64,000 nt of DNA from assembly GCA_036382515.1 (NCBI GenBank), contig DASVHQ010000075.1:1-64000 (forward strand), in the 5' to 3' direction. This DNA is from JADGRF01 sp036382515. GTDB lineage: Bacteria > Myxococcota_A > Polyangia > Polyangiales > JAFGIB01. Below the pieces are notes generated by a model, which saw only the letters and a list, made by a program, of their open reading frames with translations, was not told where the DNA came from and did no database searches. Below, in pieces: positions 44,633 to 52,613 of the stretch (positions within the stretch are counted from its first letter, which is position 1; the number at the start of each line of letters is the position of its first letter). Made by a program: the position numbers and the translations under genes.

Positions 44633-44788
44633 GGCAGGGTTATTTCGCTGATCGCGCGCTTTGTCGAGCCTGGCGACGCACCGAAACGCTGCGAGCGGGC
44701 GGAACGCAGCTCGCGCGCGCCGCATGTGTGACCGGGTGGGAACATACCTGCAAGGGCGCGCGGCGTGCTTTGAGTTATTCTTGTAATC

Positions 44789-46597
44789 GTGCAGCGTCAG
44801 CATGCGAGCCGAGCGCCACTCGAGCGGACCGGAGCGCTGCTGCTCGGCGCCTGCGCGGCGTGGCTGCTCGTGGGTTGCGGCAGCGCCAGCAAGCCGAAGC
44901 CCGCAGCCTGCGACCAGGGCGCCTATTGCCGCGACAGCGACTGCGACACGATCTGCGACGCCGAGGAAGGCGACGCCAGCGTCGACACCGATCACGACGG
45001 CACGCCGGACTACCTCGACACCGACTCGGACGACGACACGATCTCCGATGCCGAAGAAGCCGGCGACACCGATCTGCGTACGCCCGCCTTCGATCGCGAC
45101 CTCGACGGCATCCCCGACTACAAGGAGGCGAGCTACCCGCTGCACGCGCGCCAGGTTCCGGTCGATGCGGGCGTGATCGCGCCGACTGGTGCAGGCGCGA
45201 GTCTGCTGCCGGACGCTGCGCTGCTCGACGGTGGCGGCAGCTACGACAAGCCTTCGGGCAAGGTCGCCGCCGCGCTGTGCCCGCCGAGCGCGATCGTGCC
45301 CACGCTTTGTCTGGCCACGGAAACCAACCTGTGCGACGGACTGGACAACGACTGCAACGGCCACGTCGATGGCAGCGGCAGCTGCAACTGCCAGCGCGGC
45401 GAGGTCCGCAAGTGCTTCCTCGGCCCGCCGGGTCGCCGCGGCGTGGGCGCGTGCGAAGACGGCCTACAACGCTGCGTTGGACAGGAGCTCCCGTACTGGA
45501 GCGACTGCAGCGGCGGCAAGAGTCCCAGCGCCGAGATCTGCGACGGCCTGGACAACGACTGCAACGGCTGCGCCGACGAGCTCGCCAGCTGCAAGAAACC
45601 GCTGCTGGCGTGCCCCGCGCCCGGTGATGTGCGCACGCCCGACGCCAAGCCCTTTTCACCCTACGAGCTCAACGTCACGAGCTTCTATCAAGGCACCGAC
45701 GCCACCGCGTACCACTGGGAGATCGTGGGCTCACCCTGCGATCGCTTGTTCGGTGCCGCCGATCCGTCGGCGGACTCGGCCAGCGGCAAGCTCAGCTACA
45801 CGCTCAAGGATGCGTCCTCGCCCAAGGCCCAGGTCGACTTCACGCTCAGCGGCGCCTACCAGGTCACGCTGAAGATCACCACGCCCGCTGGCGTGCTGTC
45901 GTGCACGTGGACGATCCACGTGGTGGCGCCGGGCCTGCGCGTCGAGCTGTGCTGGGACAAGACCGGCCCGAGTGCGCAAGCGCAGGGCGACGCGGTGGAT
46001 CTCGATCTGCACCTCGGCAAACAGGGTCAAACCAGCGCGTGGTCGAGCGCAGAGGACTGCTACTGGGACACTTGCCGCGCCGACATGACGCCCTGGACCT
46101 ACGCAGACACCGCCGCGCTGTCACAATGCACCGGCCCCGGCGCGCAGAACTACCCCGCGTATCAGGTCATCGGCTTCTGCCCCAACCCACGACTGGATGC
46201 CGACAACCGTCTCGACAACAACTCGCAAGCCAGCTACATCGCGGAGAACGTCAACCTCGACAACCCGGCGAGCGGCGACAGCTTTCGCGTCATGGTCCAC
46301 TACAACACCAACGTGGTAGCCGACGCTCAGTCACCGGATGCCGGTGCCGCACCGCCGATCGCGACGCATCCGCTCGTGAACGTGTACTGCGACGGGGTGC
46401 TGGCCGGCAGCTTCGGCGGCGACCCGCAGACGCTCGGCGATCCCGACGAGGTCTCGGGTTTCGACACGCCAGGCCAGATGTGGCGCGTGGTCGACGTGAG
46501 CATGTCAGTCTCGGGCTGCACGCTCGCACCGCTGTCTGCGCCTGCGCCCGCAACCGGTTACTGGCTCGGCAGCTGGGACGCGGCGTACGGGAACTGA
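44789..46597 (+). CDS. MopE-like Ca-motif lipoprotein
   Basis: A 602-residue lipoprotein (signal ending AAWLLVGC, Cys about 30). The first part has thrombospondin type 3-like Ca-binding repeats: DTDHDGTPDYLDTDSDDDTI and DRDLDGIPDY (about 66-112). Two copies of CDGLDNDCNG (about 182 and 252) are the MopE-type metal-binding motif common in Myxococcota. A PKD-like beta domain follows (about 285-375), then a C-terminal region of about 230 residues (VELCWDKTGP, VDLDLHLGK, FRVMVHYNT, VNVYCDGVLAG) resembling a beta-sandwich. A surface, Ca-stabilised adhesin or binding role is inferred. It is GTG-started and monocistronic; the repeat region follows its stop. Confidence 0.75.
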   Translation: MQRQHASRAPLERTGALLLGACAAWLLVGCGSASKPKPAACDQGAYCRDSDCDTICDAEEGDASVDTDHDGTPDYLDTDSDDDTISDAEEAGDTDLRTPAFDRDLDGIPDYKEASYPLHARQVPVDAGVIAPTGAGASLLPDAALLDGGGSYDKPSGKVAAALCPPSAIVPTLCLATETNLCDGLDNDCNGHVDGSGSCNCQRGEVRKCFLGPPGRRGVGACEDGLQRCVGQELPYWSDCSGGKSPSAEICDGLDNDCNGCADELASCKKPLLACPAPGDVRTPDAKPFSPYELNVTSFYQGTDATAYHWEIVGSPCDRLFGAADPSADSASGKLSYTLKDASSPKAQVDFTLSGAYQVTLKITTPAGVLSCTWTIHVVAPGLRVELCWDKTGPSAQAQGDAVDLDLHLGKQGQTSAWSSAEDCYWDTCRADMTPWTYADTAALSQCTGPGAQNYPAYQVIGFCPNPRLDADNRLDNNSQASYIAENVNLDNPASGDSFRVMVHYNTNVVADAQSPDAGAAPPIATHPLVNVYCDGVLAGSFGGDPQTLGDPDEVSGFDTPGQMWRVVDVSMSVSGCTLAPLSAPAPATGYWLGSWDAAYGN

Positions 46598-46652
46598 CGC
46601 CTTGTGCGAGTCGTGGTCTGCGCCGGTCTTCGAGAGAGAGACTTTGGCGAAC

Positions 46653-46842
46653 GGGCTGCTCTGGGATGGAGGCCCGTGCGGGGGACGATCGACTTGCAAG
46701 AGCGGCGGCCTCGGTAGCGAGCTTAGGTTTACGTTCGCCGCGCAAGTCGACCTCGTCTCGTCGCGCCAAGTGGGCGCCCCACTTCAACGCCCACTTGGCA
46801 CGCCGAGACGCCCCCACCCGGGCCTCCATCCCAGAGCAGCCC
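46653..46842 (+). repeat. retron msr-msd-like structured element, copy 1
   Basis: A 190-bp non-coding element. Outer arms GGGCTGCTCTGGGATGGAGG.. (46653-46676) and its complement (46819-46842) pair perfectly over 24 bp. Inside lies a core at about 46684-46755 that itself folds (GACTTGC with GCAAGTC; GCGGCG with CGCCGC). An inner hairpin follows at 46754-46810, with CGTCTCG/CGAGACG and the 12-bp GCCAAGTGGGCG/CGCCCACTTGGC (46765-46776 with 46788-46799). The core recurs in copy 2 almost unchanged, but the arms and hairpin are different sequences that remain self-complementary. The order resembles retron a1-msr-msd-a2. No reverse transcriptase gene is in the window. Confidence 0.6.
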
Positions 46843-47046
46843 TCGGGCCACGAAAGCTCGCGTGGGCTTGGGGTGGAGACTTCGACGTACAACGGTTTGT
46901 TGCATAGATGGCGTCGTATCGTGCCGCGCACTGGCAAGGACGGCGCTGCCAGGCAGTGGCGTAGGCAACGATACCGGCTGGGCTGACGACGCAACTGACA
47001 TGCACCTGGCTCGCTGCGCCGCGCTGCACCGGAGACACTGACGCGA

Positions 47047-47239
47047 GGTGCTCCTGGGGCGGCGGGGTGCGGGCGCGGGGCGTACGCTCGTGCCAAGTGC
47101 GCAGGTGACGCGGCGCGCACTTGGCACGAGCGTACGAGGTCGACTTGCGCGGCGAACGGAAACCTACGCTCGCAACCCGGGCCGCCGCTCTTGCAAGTCG
47201 ACCGTCCCCGCGCACACACCCCGCCGCCCCAGGAGCACC
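47047..47239 (-). repeat. retron msr-msd-like structured element, copy 2 (inverted)
   Basis: A 193-bp element in the opposite orientation to copy 1. Outer arms of 23 bp pair perfectly (47047-47069 with 47217-47239, GGTGCTCCTGGGGCGGCGGG..). The core at about 47137-47210 matches copy 1 at roughly nine bases in ten over about 75 bp, including GACTTGCAAGAGCGGCGGCC and TTCGCCGCGCAAGTCGACCT. The inner hairpin is a perfect 22-bp stem (47081-47102 with 47115-47136) with a 12-base loop. Its sequence differs from copy 1 beyond a shared GCCAAGTG stretch. Confidence 0.6.
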
Positions 47240-47249
47240 GTCCGCCACG

Positions 47250-47319
47250 ACCCCAACCGAAACCACCGCTCCTGCAAGCCGACCGCCCCGTGACCGTGCA
47301 CCGCCGCCCCAGACGCACC
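47250..47319 (-). repeat. partial third copy of the structured element
   Basis: Read on the minus strand, it begins with GGTGCGTCTGGGGCGGCGG, close to the outer arm of copy 2, and then has a degenerate core start (GGTCGGCTTGCAGGAGCGGT). The rest of the core, the hairpin and the second arm are missing. It abuts the outer arm of copy 2. Confidence 0.45.
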
Positions 47320-47517
47320 GCCCGCCAACGCCGAGCTCCCCCACTACCCCGGCCCGGAGCCCCAGGGGCCTGGGATCTGCCCGGGTGCAGCTGATACACT
47401 CCGCCACGGCGGCCAGACCCATGGCGGCCATACCAAGGTGGCTATGCTAAGGTGCCGCGCGCGTGGCTCCCGCGGGGTCTGTGGCCCGCGCGCGCAGCGC
47501 AATGCGATCCCGTCACG

Positions 47518-49857
47518 ATGCTCACGCCCTCTCTCGACAACAGCGTCTCGGCACCCAAGCGCTGGTCCGCCGACGAGCTGATCCCCTTCGGCAAGTACAT
47601 CCTGCTGAACAAGATCAACTCGGGCGCGACCGCGGCCGTGTATCGCGCAAAGATCCGCGGCGAGGCGGGCTTCGAACGACTGGTCGCGGTCAAGCGCATC
47701 CTGCCGCACATGGCGGGCGACCCCGAGTTCGTGACCACCTTCGTGCGCGAGGCCAAGACCGCCGCGCGACTCAACCACACCAACATCTGCCCCATCTACG
47801 AGCTGGGCAAGGTGGGCGAGTCGCTCTACATGGCGATGGAGTGGATCGCCGGCAAGGATCTGGGCGCCATCACGCGTCGCTTGCACCGCGCCGAGGAGGT
47901 GATGCCGCCGGTGATCGCGGCGTGGATCGCCAAGGGCCTGTGCGACGCGCTCGATTACGCGCACACGCTCAAGGATGCGCGCGGCAAGCCCGCTGGCATC
48001 ATCCACCGCGACCTGTCACCGACCAACATCGTGCTCAGCTACGAAGGTCAGGTGAAGCTGATCGACTTCGGTCTGGCGAAAGCCGCGGGTCGCGCGCAGC
48101 AAACCAACGTCGACGCGCTCAAGCAGAAGCTCGGCTACATGAGCCCCGAGCTCGTGAAGGGCAAAGCCCCCGATGCCCGTTCCGACGTGTTCGGAGTGGG
48201 CGTGTGCCTGTACGAGATGGTCACCGCGCGCCGGCTGTTCGCCGGCAAGGACGACATGGCCACGCTCAAGATGGTGAGCAACGCCTCGGTGCCACCACCG
48301 TCCGCGCTCGTCGAAGACGCGCCCGAAGAGCTCGAAAACATCATCATGCACGCGCTCGAGCGCGACCCCGACAAGCGCTGGCAGACCGCCGGTGAGATGG
48401 GTCAGGCGCTCAACGTCTTCATCACGCAGAACGACCCGATGTTCGGCACGCGGCAGCTCGGCGACTTCATGATCGCGCACTTCCGCGATGAGATGGAAAA
48501 GGAGCAACGACGCGTCAACGAGCTCCTCGAAGCCAGCCACGATCCAGTGGTGCTCGAGGAGCGTCGCCGTTTCTTCGCCTCGCCGGCGGGTGCCGCAGCC
48601 ATGGCGAAGGCCGAGGTCGCGCGCCGCATGAGCACGCAGCCTCCCAGCGTGCTCACCGAATCCGGGCGCCCCGCCAGCTCCGTGGCGGCGGCACACAATG
48701 TGCCCAGGGCGCCGGCCCTGCCCCGCATCGCCGTGCAGGCGGGCGTCTCGAGCCATCCGCCACCTGCAGCTGTTGGCGGCGGAAAAGGCAACCTCGACGA
48801 AGAGGCCACCAACTTCTTCGAGCCGGCCAAGCTCGCGATCGAAGCTCCCAAGCCGGTCTTCGAGGACGAGGCCACCGGTTTCTTCGACGGGCAAGCCCAT
48901 GCCCGAGCCGTCGAGGCTGCGCTGCATACCGATGCACCACCGCACGCGGCACCGGCGCGGACCGCCGCACGCGGGGCCGAAGCGCCCGTGGCTCACGCAG
49001 AAGACGCCTCGGCCGACGCGCTCGGCTACTCGGCCGAAAAGACCGAATTCCTGGCCGGCGACGCGTTCTCCGAAGTGGTGGTGGAAGACAACCTTGCAGC
49101 GCCCGCTCTGGGCGGCGGCGGCGGCTTCGGCGACGAAGACGCGACGCACATCTTCTTCAACAAGGAAGATGGCACCGGCGTCCCCGACCTGCTCGCCGAA
49201 GAACCCGACGCGGCACCGGCGCGGCTTTCACCCGTCCCGAAGCCCAACGGCCGCTCGCAGCCGCAGCCCGCAGCTGTAGCGACCGCGGCGACCGCGGCGG
49301 CCGTGCAGCCGATGGCGGCGGCGAATCCTGCGCCGGCCGCGGCGACGCCGGCGGCGGCCTCGCGTAAGAGCAACACGCTGCCCAACTCCGCCTTCCGCAG
49401 GAGCCCGGCCACGGGGGAGCGCGCGCGCACGACCACGCTGGAAATGAGCGCACCGCGCAGGCCCGACCGCCTGTCGCGCATTCTGCTTTTCGCAGGTCTG
49501 TTGCTCCTGGCGTTCGCCATCGCCGGCCTGATCGCCAGAACGCCCGTGGGCATCGCGCTAGGTCTGCGCAAGCCCACGACCGGTGCCATCGAGATCCGCA
49601 CCACGCCCGCGCTCGCTGCCGCCGTGAAGCTCGATGGCGTCTATCGGGGCCGCACGCCACTGCGCATGGATGGTGTGCGCGCGGGCCGGCGCGTGCTCGA
49701 GCTACAGGTCGACGGCTATCTGTCCGTCGAGCGCGCCGTCGACCTGAGCGGCGGGACCACTGCCATGGTGGACATCGCGCTCGCGGCGCGTGTTGCGCCG
49801 CCGCCAACAGCCGCAGCCGCGCCGACGCCCGCACCGACGGCCGCAACCGGCCACTGA
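47518..49857 (+). CDS. membrane Ser/Thr protein kinase with PEGA domain
   Basis: A 779-residue kinase from ATG 47518. The kinase domain (about 20-300) has a modified glycine loop INSGATAAVY, Lys in VAVKRI, catalytic loop IIHRDLSPTNIV (about 162-173) and DFG in LIDFGLAK. The HRDxK Lys is Ser and the second and third loop glycines are changed, so activity is likely but not certain. A long acidic/Ala linker carries repeated EATNFFEP/EATGFFDG/DATHIFFN motifs (about 435-565), possible phosphorylation or docking sites. One membrane helix (about 652-672) and a C-terminal PEGA domain (about 690-765, VKLDGVYRGRTPLRMDGV) follow, placing PEGA outside. Confidence 0.85.
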   Translation: MLTPSLDNSVSAPKRWSADELIPFGKYILLNKINSGATAAVYRAKIRGEAGFERLVAVKRILPHMAGDPEFVTTFVREAKTAARLNHTNICPIYELGKVGESLYMAMEWIAGKDLGAITRRLHRAEEVMPPVIAAWIAKGLCDALDYAHTLKDARGKPAGIIHRDLSPTNIVLSYEGQVKLIDFGLAKAAGRAQQTNVDALKQKLGYMSPELVKGKAPDARSDVFGVGVCLYEMVTARRLFAGKDDMATLKMVSNASVPPPSALVEDAPEELENIIMHALERDPDKRWQTAGEMGQALNVFITQNDPMFGTRQLGDFMIAHFRDEMEKEQRRVNELLEASHDPVVLEERRRFFASPAGAAAMAKAEVARRMSTQPPSVLTESGRPASSVAAAHNVPRAPALPRIAVQAGVSSHPPPAAVGGGKGNLDEEATNFFEPAKLAIEAPKPVFEDEATGFFDGQAHARAVEAALHTDAPPHAAPARTAARGAEAPVAHAEDASADALGYSAEKTEFLAGDAFSEVVVEDNLAAPALGGGGGFGDEDATHIFFNKEDGTGVPDLLAEEPDAAPARLSPVPKPNGRSQPQPAAVATAATAAAVQPMAAANPAPAAATPAAASRKSNTLPNSAFRRSPATGERARTTTLEMSAPRRPDRLSRILLFAGLLLLAFAIAGLIARTPVGIALGLRKPTTGAIEIRTTPALAAAVKLDGVYRGRTPLRMDGVRAGRRVLELQVDGYLSVERAVDLSGGTTAMVDIALAARVAPPPTAAAAPTPAPTAATGH

Positions 49858-49876
49858 GCAGCGCCCGCCGACTTGC

Positions 49877-50878
49877 TCAGCCTTGCAGCAAGCGATCGAC
49901 CCAGAGCGCGAACGGCTCCGACGTGAAGAGCGTGCGCATCGCCGGCTCGCCGCGTTCCAAGAGGCGAGCACGCACCTGCTCGAGCAAGCCCGCCTCCTCG
50001 AGCAGCTCGCGCAGCGTACGCTGCCCTTCGAGCGCGAGCACGGCGCGCACCTCGGACTCGATGATCGCGCGCCACAGCTCGCGCGCGAGATCGTGTTCCA
50101 GGATCGGCGCCGCCACGGCGATCGCACCCGAGAGCGGCAGCCGATCGAGATCGTCCAGGATGGTGGTCATCGGCGTCGCGAGCACGTGATCGAGCACGCT
50201 GCGCGCGAGGCCTTCCAAAAGTTTCGCGGCCTCCGGAGCTTGTAGCCGCGCGGAGATCGCGCGCTCCAGACCCACCACGGCACCCTGACTGTAATCGCGC
50301 GCAGCGTCCCGCAGCCGCGCCTCGATGTCGACCCCGAGATTGTCAGCCACGCTCTTGCCGAGGCTCAGTAGACGTTCGCCCGTGCCACGCCCTAGCCGAC
50401 CGACCAAGCCAGCCGCCGCCGCCGCCGCACTACCGGCCGCGCCGGCCTCGCGTCCCGCCAGCGGGATGCGCGACGCAAAGCTCATGAACACTTCCTGCAG
50501 CGCCGGCGCGAGCAACGCGCGCAGCTTGTCGCGATCGAGCGCACCACGCAGCCACGCAAAGCGCGGCCCGTTGGGGTGAGTCACCAGGCGATCGATGGCC
50601 GCACGCGCTTCGGCGGACACGGCATCACCCACGCGCTCGTTGCCTGCGCGGAGAGCCGAACGCACACGTCCGAGCCCCGGCAGGACGTGCTTCTCGATGG
50701 TTCGCTCGACGTTCGGCCGACGCAACGCCGTGACCAGCAGCAGCGACACGCTCTCCACGTCGAGCCAGGTCGAAAGCGGCTGCGCCAGCACGTGGTCGGC
50801 CACCAGCTCGACGCCTGCCCGACGCAACGCGCCGTCCTCGGCGCCCAACGCACGGAGGATCCGATCACGTGGTTCCAT
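49877..50878 (-). CDS. hypothetical protein coupled to the RelA-like gene
   Basis: A 333-residue protein starting at ATG 50878, inside the last 14 bp of the upstream gene, so translation is probably coupled. It is Ala/Leu/Arg-rich and almost wholly helical (VELVADHVLAQPLSTWLDVE, LLVTALRRPNVERTIEKHVL, GAIAVAAPILEHDLARELWR). A Gly/Ala-rich stretch lies at about 167-182. There is no signal peptide or clear membrane helix. I do not recognise a family. The arrangement suggests it works with or regulates the RelA/SpoT-like protein. Confidence 0.6.
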   Translation of the reverse strand: MEPRDRILRALGAEDGALRRAGVELVADHVLAQPLSTWLDVESVSLLLVTALRRPNVERTIEKHVLPGLGRVRSALRAGNERVGDAVSAEARAAIDRLVTHPNGPRFAWLRGALDRDKLRALLAPALQEVFMSFASRIPLAGREAGAAGSAAAAAAGLVGRLGRGTGERLLSLGKSVADNLGVDIEARLRDAARDYSQGAVVGLERAISARLQAPEAAKLLEGLARSVLDHVLATPMTTILDDLDRLPLSGAIAVAAPILEHDLARELWRAIIESEVRAVLALEGQRTLRELLEEAGLLEQVRARLLERGEPAMRTLFTSEPFALWVDRLLQG

Positions 50879-52010
50879 GAGACGAGCCTCCGTGCTCTGG
50901 GTTGGTCTTCTTCGCGGGTGGCGTGCTGTTGTGCGGCTCCGCGCCACCGGTGCCGACCTTCAGTCGGTGCATCACGGCACGCTTCTGCCGCTCCTTGTAC
51001 GCCGCGTGGCTCGCCTCGCCGACCTCGTTGCGCTGCTCGGTCGCACGGTCGAGGATCTGGAACTCGGTCAGCACGAACACCACCGGCCCGAGCGCGCGCG
51101 CCTGCGCAGGCGCGCGTTCGAGCATCGCCTGCGGCACGCGCAGCGGCATGTCCACGACGAAGTGCACGATCGAGTAGCTCTGCGCCGTGAAGCGGTTGTC
51201 CAACCGCGTGAGGTCGTCTTCGTCGTCGGGCTTGATCTGCATTTCCGTGAACAGCTTGGCGAGGTGCGGCTGCTGCTCGCAGTACGAACGGAAGTGCACC
51301 ATCGTGTTGGTGCTTTGCCCGGGGATCACGTAGTTGAAAGGAAAGATGTGCCGCAGCATGTACTCGAGCGTCGGGAAGACGTCCTCGGGCTCGCGCGTCA
51401 CGATGCGGAAGCGCAGCTTGTCGTAGATGTTGGCCGCGATCGTCTCGGACTTCGACAAGAGCTTCTGGTAGAGCGAGTCCTTGTTCTTGCGCCCGCCGAT
51501 GAACTCCAGGATCGGGAAGCCGTGCGCGAGCATGCCGCCCATCACGCGGTAGACCTTCTCCTCCACCAGGTGGAACAGCTCCTGGTCGGAGAACGGCAGC
51601 ATGAACAAGAGCTCGCGGCCCTCGAGGTGATGCACGATGTGCATGCACTTGAGAATCGCGCACGCGCACATCTGCCGGTGACCCGAGCTCGACGCCAGCA
51701 TGAGCAGCCCAGGCAGATCCAGCGCTGCGACGGGCTTGGGCACCGGGAAGTCGAAGTGCCGGCGCAGATACGCGATGGCCTCGTCGCGGATCGCGGCGAT
51801 GCGATCGACGTCACGCGGGTCGTCGAGGTTGAAGTCTTGCGCGCCGATGAACTGATACGCCTCGTCCTCGGAGGCGAAGTTGAGCCGGTGCCAGTCGATG
51901 ACCGAGCCGCCGCGCAACGCGAGCCTCACGGCTTCGAGATCGTGCAACCGGAACTGGTCGAGTGACCGATAGAGCTTGTCGGTCTCTGGGGTGAGTCGCA
52001 CGAGGGGCAT
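50865..52010 (-). CDS. TIGR04552-like protein with RelA/SpoT-synthetase-like features
   Basis: A 381-residue cytoplasmic protein that I recall as the myxobacterial TIGR04552 type. From about residue 170 it follows the order of a (p)ppGpp synthetase domain. GGRKNKDSLYQKLLSKSE (172-189) resembles the R-x-K-x3-S-x3-K substrate loop. NIYDKLRFRIV (194-204) resembles the I-x-D-x2-G-x-R strand with the metal-binding Asp. FVLTEFQILDRA (312-323) resembles the E-x-Q-I-R-T strand with the catalytic Glu, and GEASHAAYKE (331-340) the AAHWxYK helix. The DYIxxPKxNGYxSxH loop is replaced (YVIPGQSTNTMVHF). A nucleotidyltransferase role is inferred; activity is uncertain. It is the first gene of a coupled pair. 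Confidence 0.7.
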   Translation of the reverse strand: MPLVRLTPETDKLYRSLDQFRLHDLEAVRLALRGGSVIDWHRLNFASEDEAYQFIGAQDFNLDDPRDVDRIAAIRDEAIAYLRRHFDFPVPKPVAALDLPGLLMLASSSGHRQMCACAILKCMHIVHHLEGRELLFMLPFSDQELFHLVEEKVYRVMGGMLAHGFPILEFIGGRKNKDSLYQKLLSKSETIAANIYDKLRFRIVTREPEDVFPTLEYMLRHIFPFNYVIPGQSTNTMVHFRSYCEQQPHLAKLFTEMQIKPDDEDDLTRLDNRFTAQSYSIVHFVVDMPLRVPQAMLERAPAQARALGPVVFVLTEFQILDRATEQRNEVGEASHAAYKERQKRAVMHRLKVGTGGAEPHNSTPPAKKTNPEHGGSSHGTT

Positions 52011-52296
52011 GAAGGGGTGGGCTAGGGTACACCGAGACCGCCGCCGTTTGTCTGCAGCGATCGATCAAGTGGCGAAAGCGCTCGTTTCCGACGCGCACGG
52101 TTCACCCACGACGCGGCTCGCAACTGTGGTGGATGGATCACGCGAGCTTCGACTGCGAGCCCTGCTCACGTCTGCACCCCAGATCAAGTTCGCTTCCAAC
52201 GGCTCGAGCCGCACGCATTCGGGCCCGTTGGCCCGGAGGTCGCGGTAGCGAGCCGCTGCCGGTTGGGCTCGCTCGGCCTAGCTCCGGTCGGATGCC

Positions 52297-52440
52297 TCAG
52301 CGACCGCGACCCAGACCCAGCGTGCCCATGAAGATCCCGACGCTCACGCCAAACACCGCAAGGTTGCCCCACACCACACCTTGGCAGCCGGACATGCAAA
52401 CTGCCGCGAGAACCAATGTGCTGAGCCAAGCCTTGTGCAT
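52297..52440 (-). CDS. small lipoprotein
   Basis: A 47-residue protein from ATG 52440. The signal MHKAWLSTLVLAAVCMSGC has a good lipobox (MSG-C). The mature part (QGVVWGNLAVFGVSVGIFMG) is hydrophobic and may itself insert in membrane, ending TLGLGRGR. The longer frame upstream is Arg/Pro-rich and unlikely. It is too short for most gene finders, but the signal is convincing. It is transcribed divergently from lon. Confidence 0.55.
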   Translation of the reverse strand: MHKAWLSTLVLAAVCMSGCQGVVWGNLAVFGVSVGIFMGTLGLGRGR

Positions 52441-52613
52441 GCGTTCCAGGACTCCTGACTTGTGCTCCACTATCCTACAAGGCTTCGTGGAGGTCAAAAC
52501 TTCTACTACAGGCTGCCTCACGACCGCCACGAAAAAGAAACATCCGCGCCTGGGCCGCCGGCTGCGTGGCCCTCGTGTTGGCGCTGTGTGCAAGATGGGC
52601 AATAGTGCGCTGC

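Noticed and set aside
46653..47319. insertion sequence with terminal inverted repeats
   Set aside because: There is no transposase frame, the arms differ between copies and the core is folded, which fits a structured element better than IS ends.
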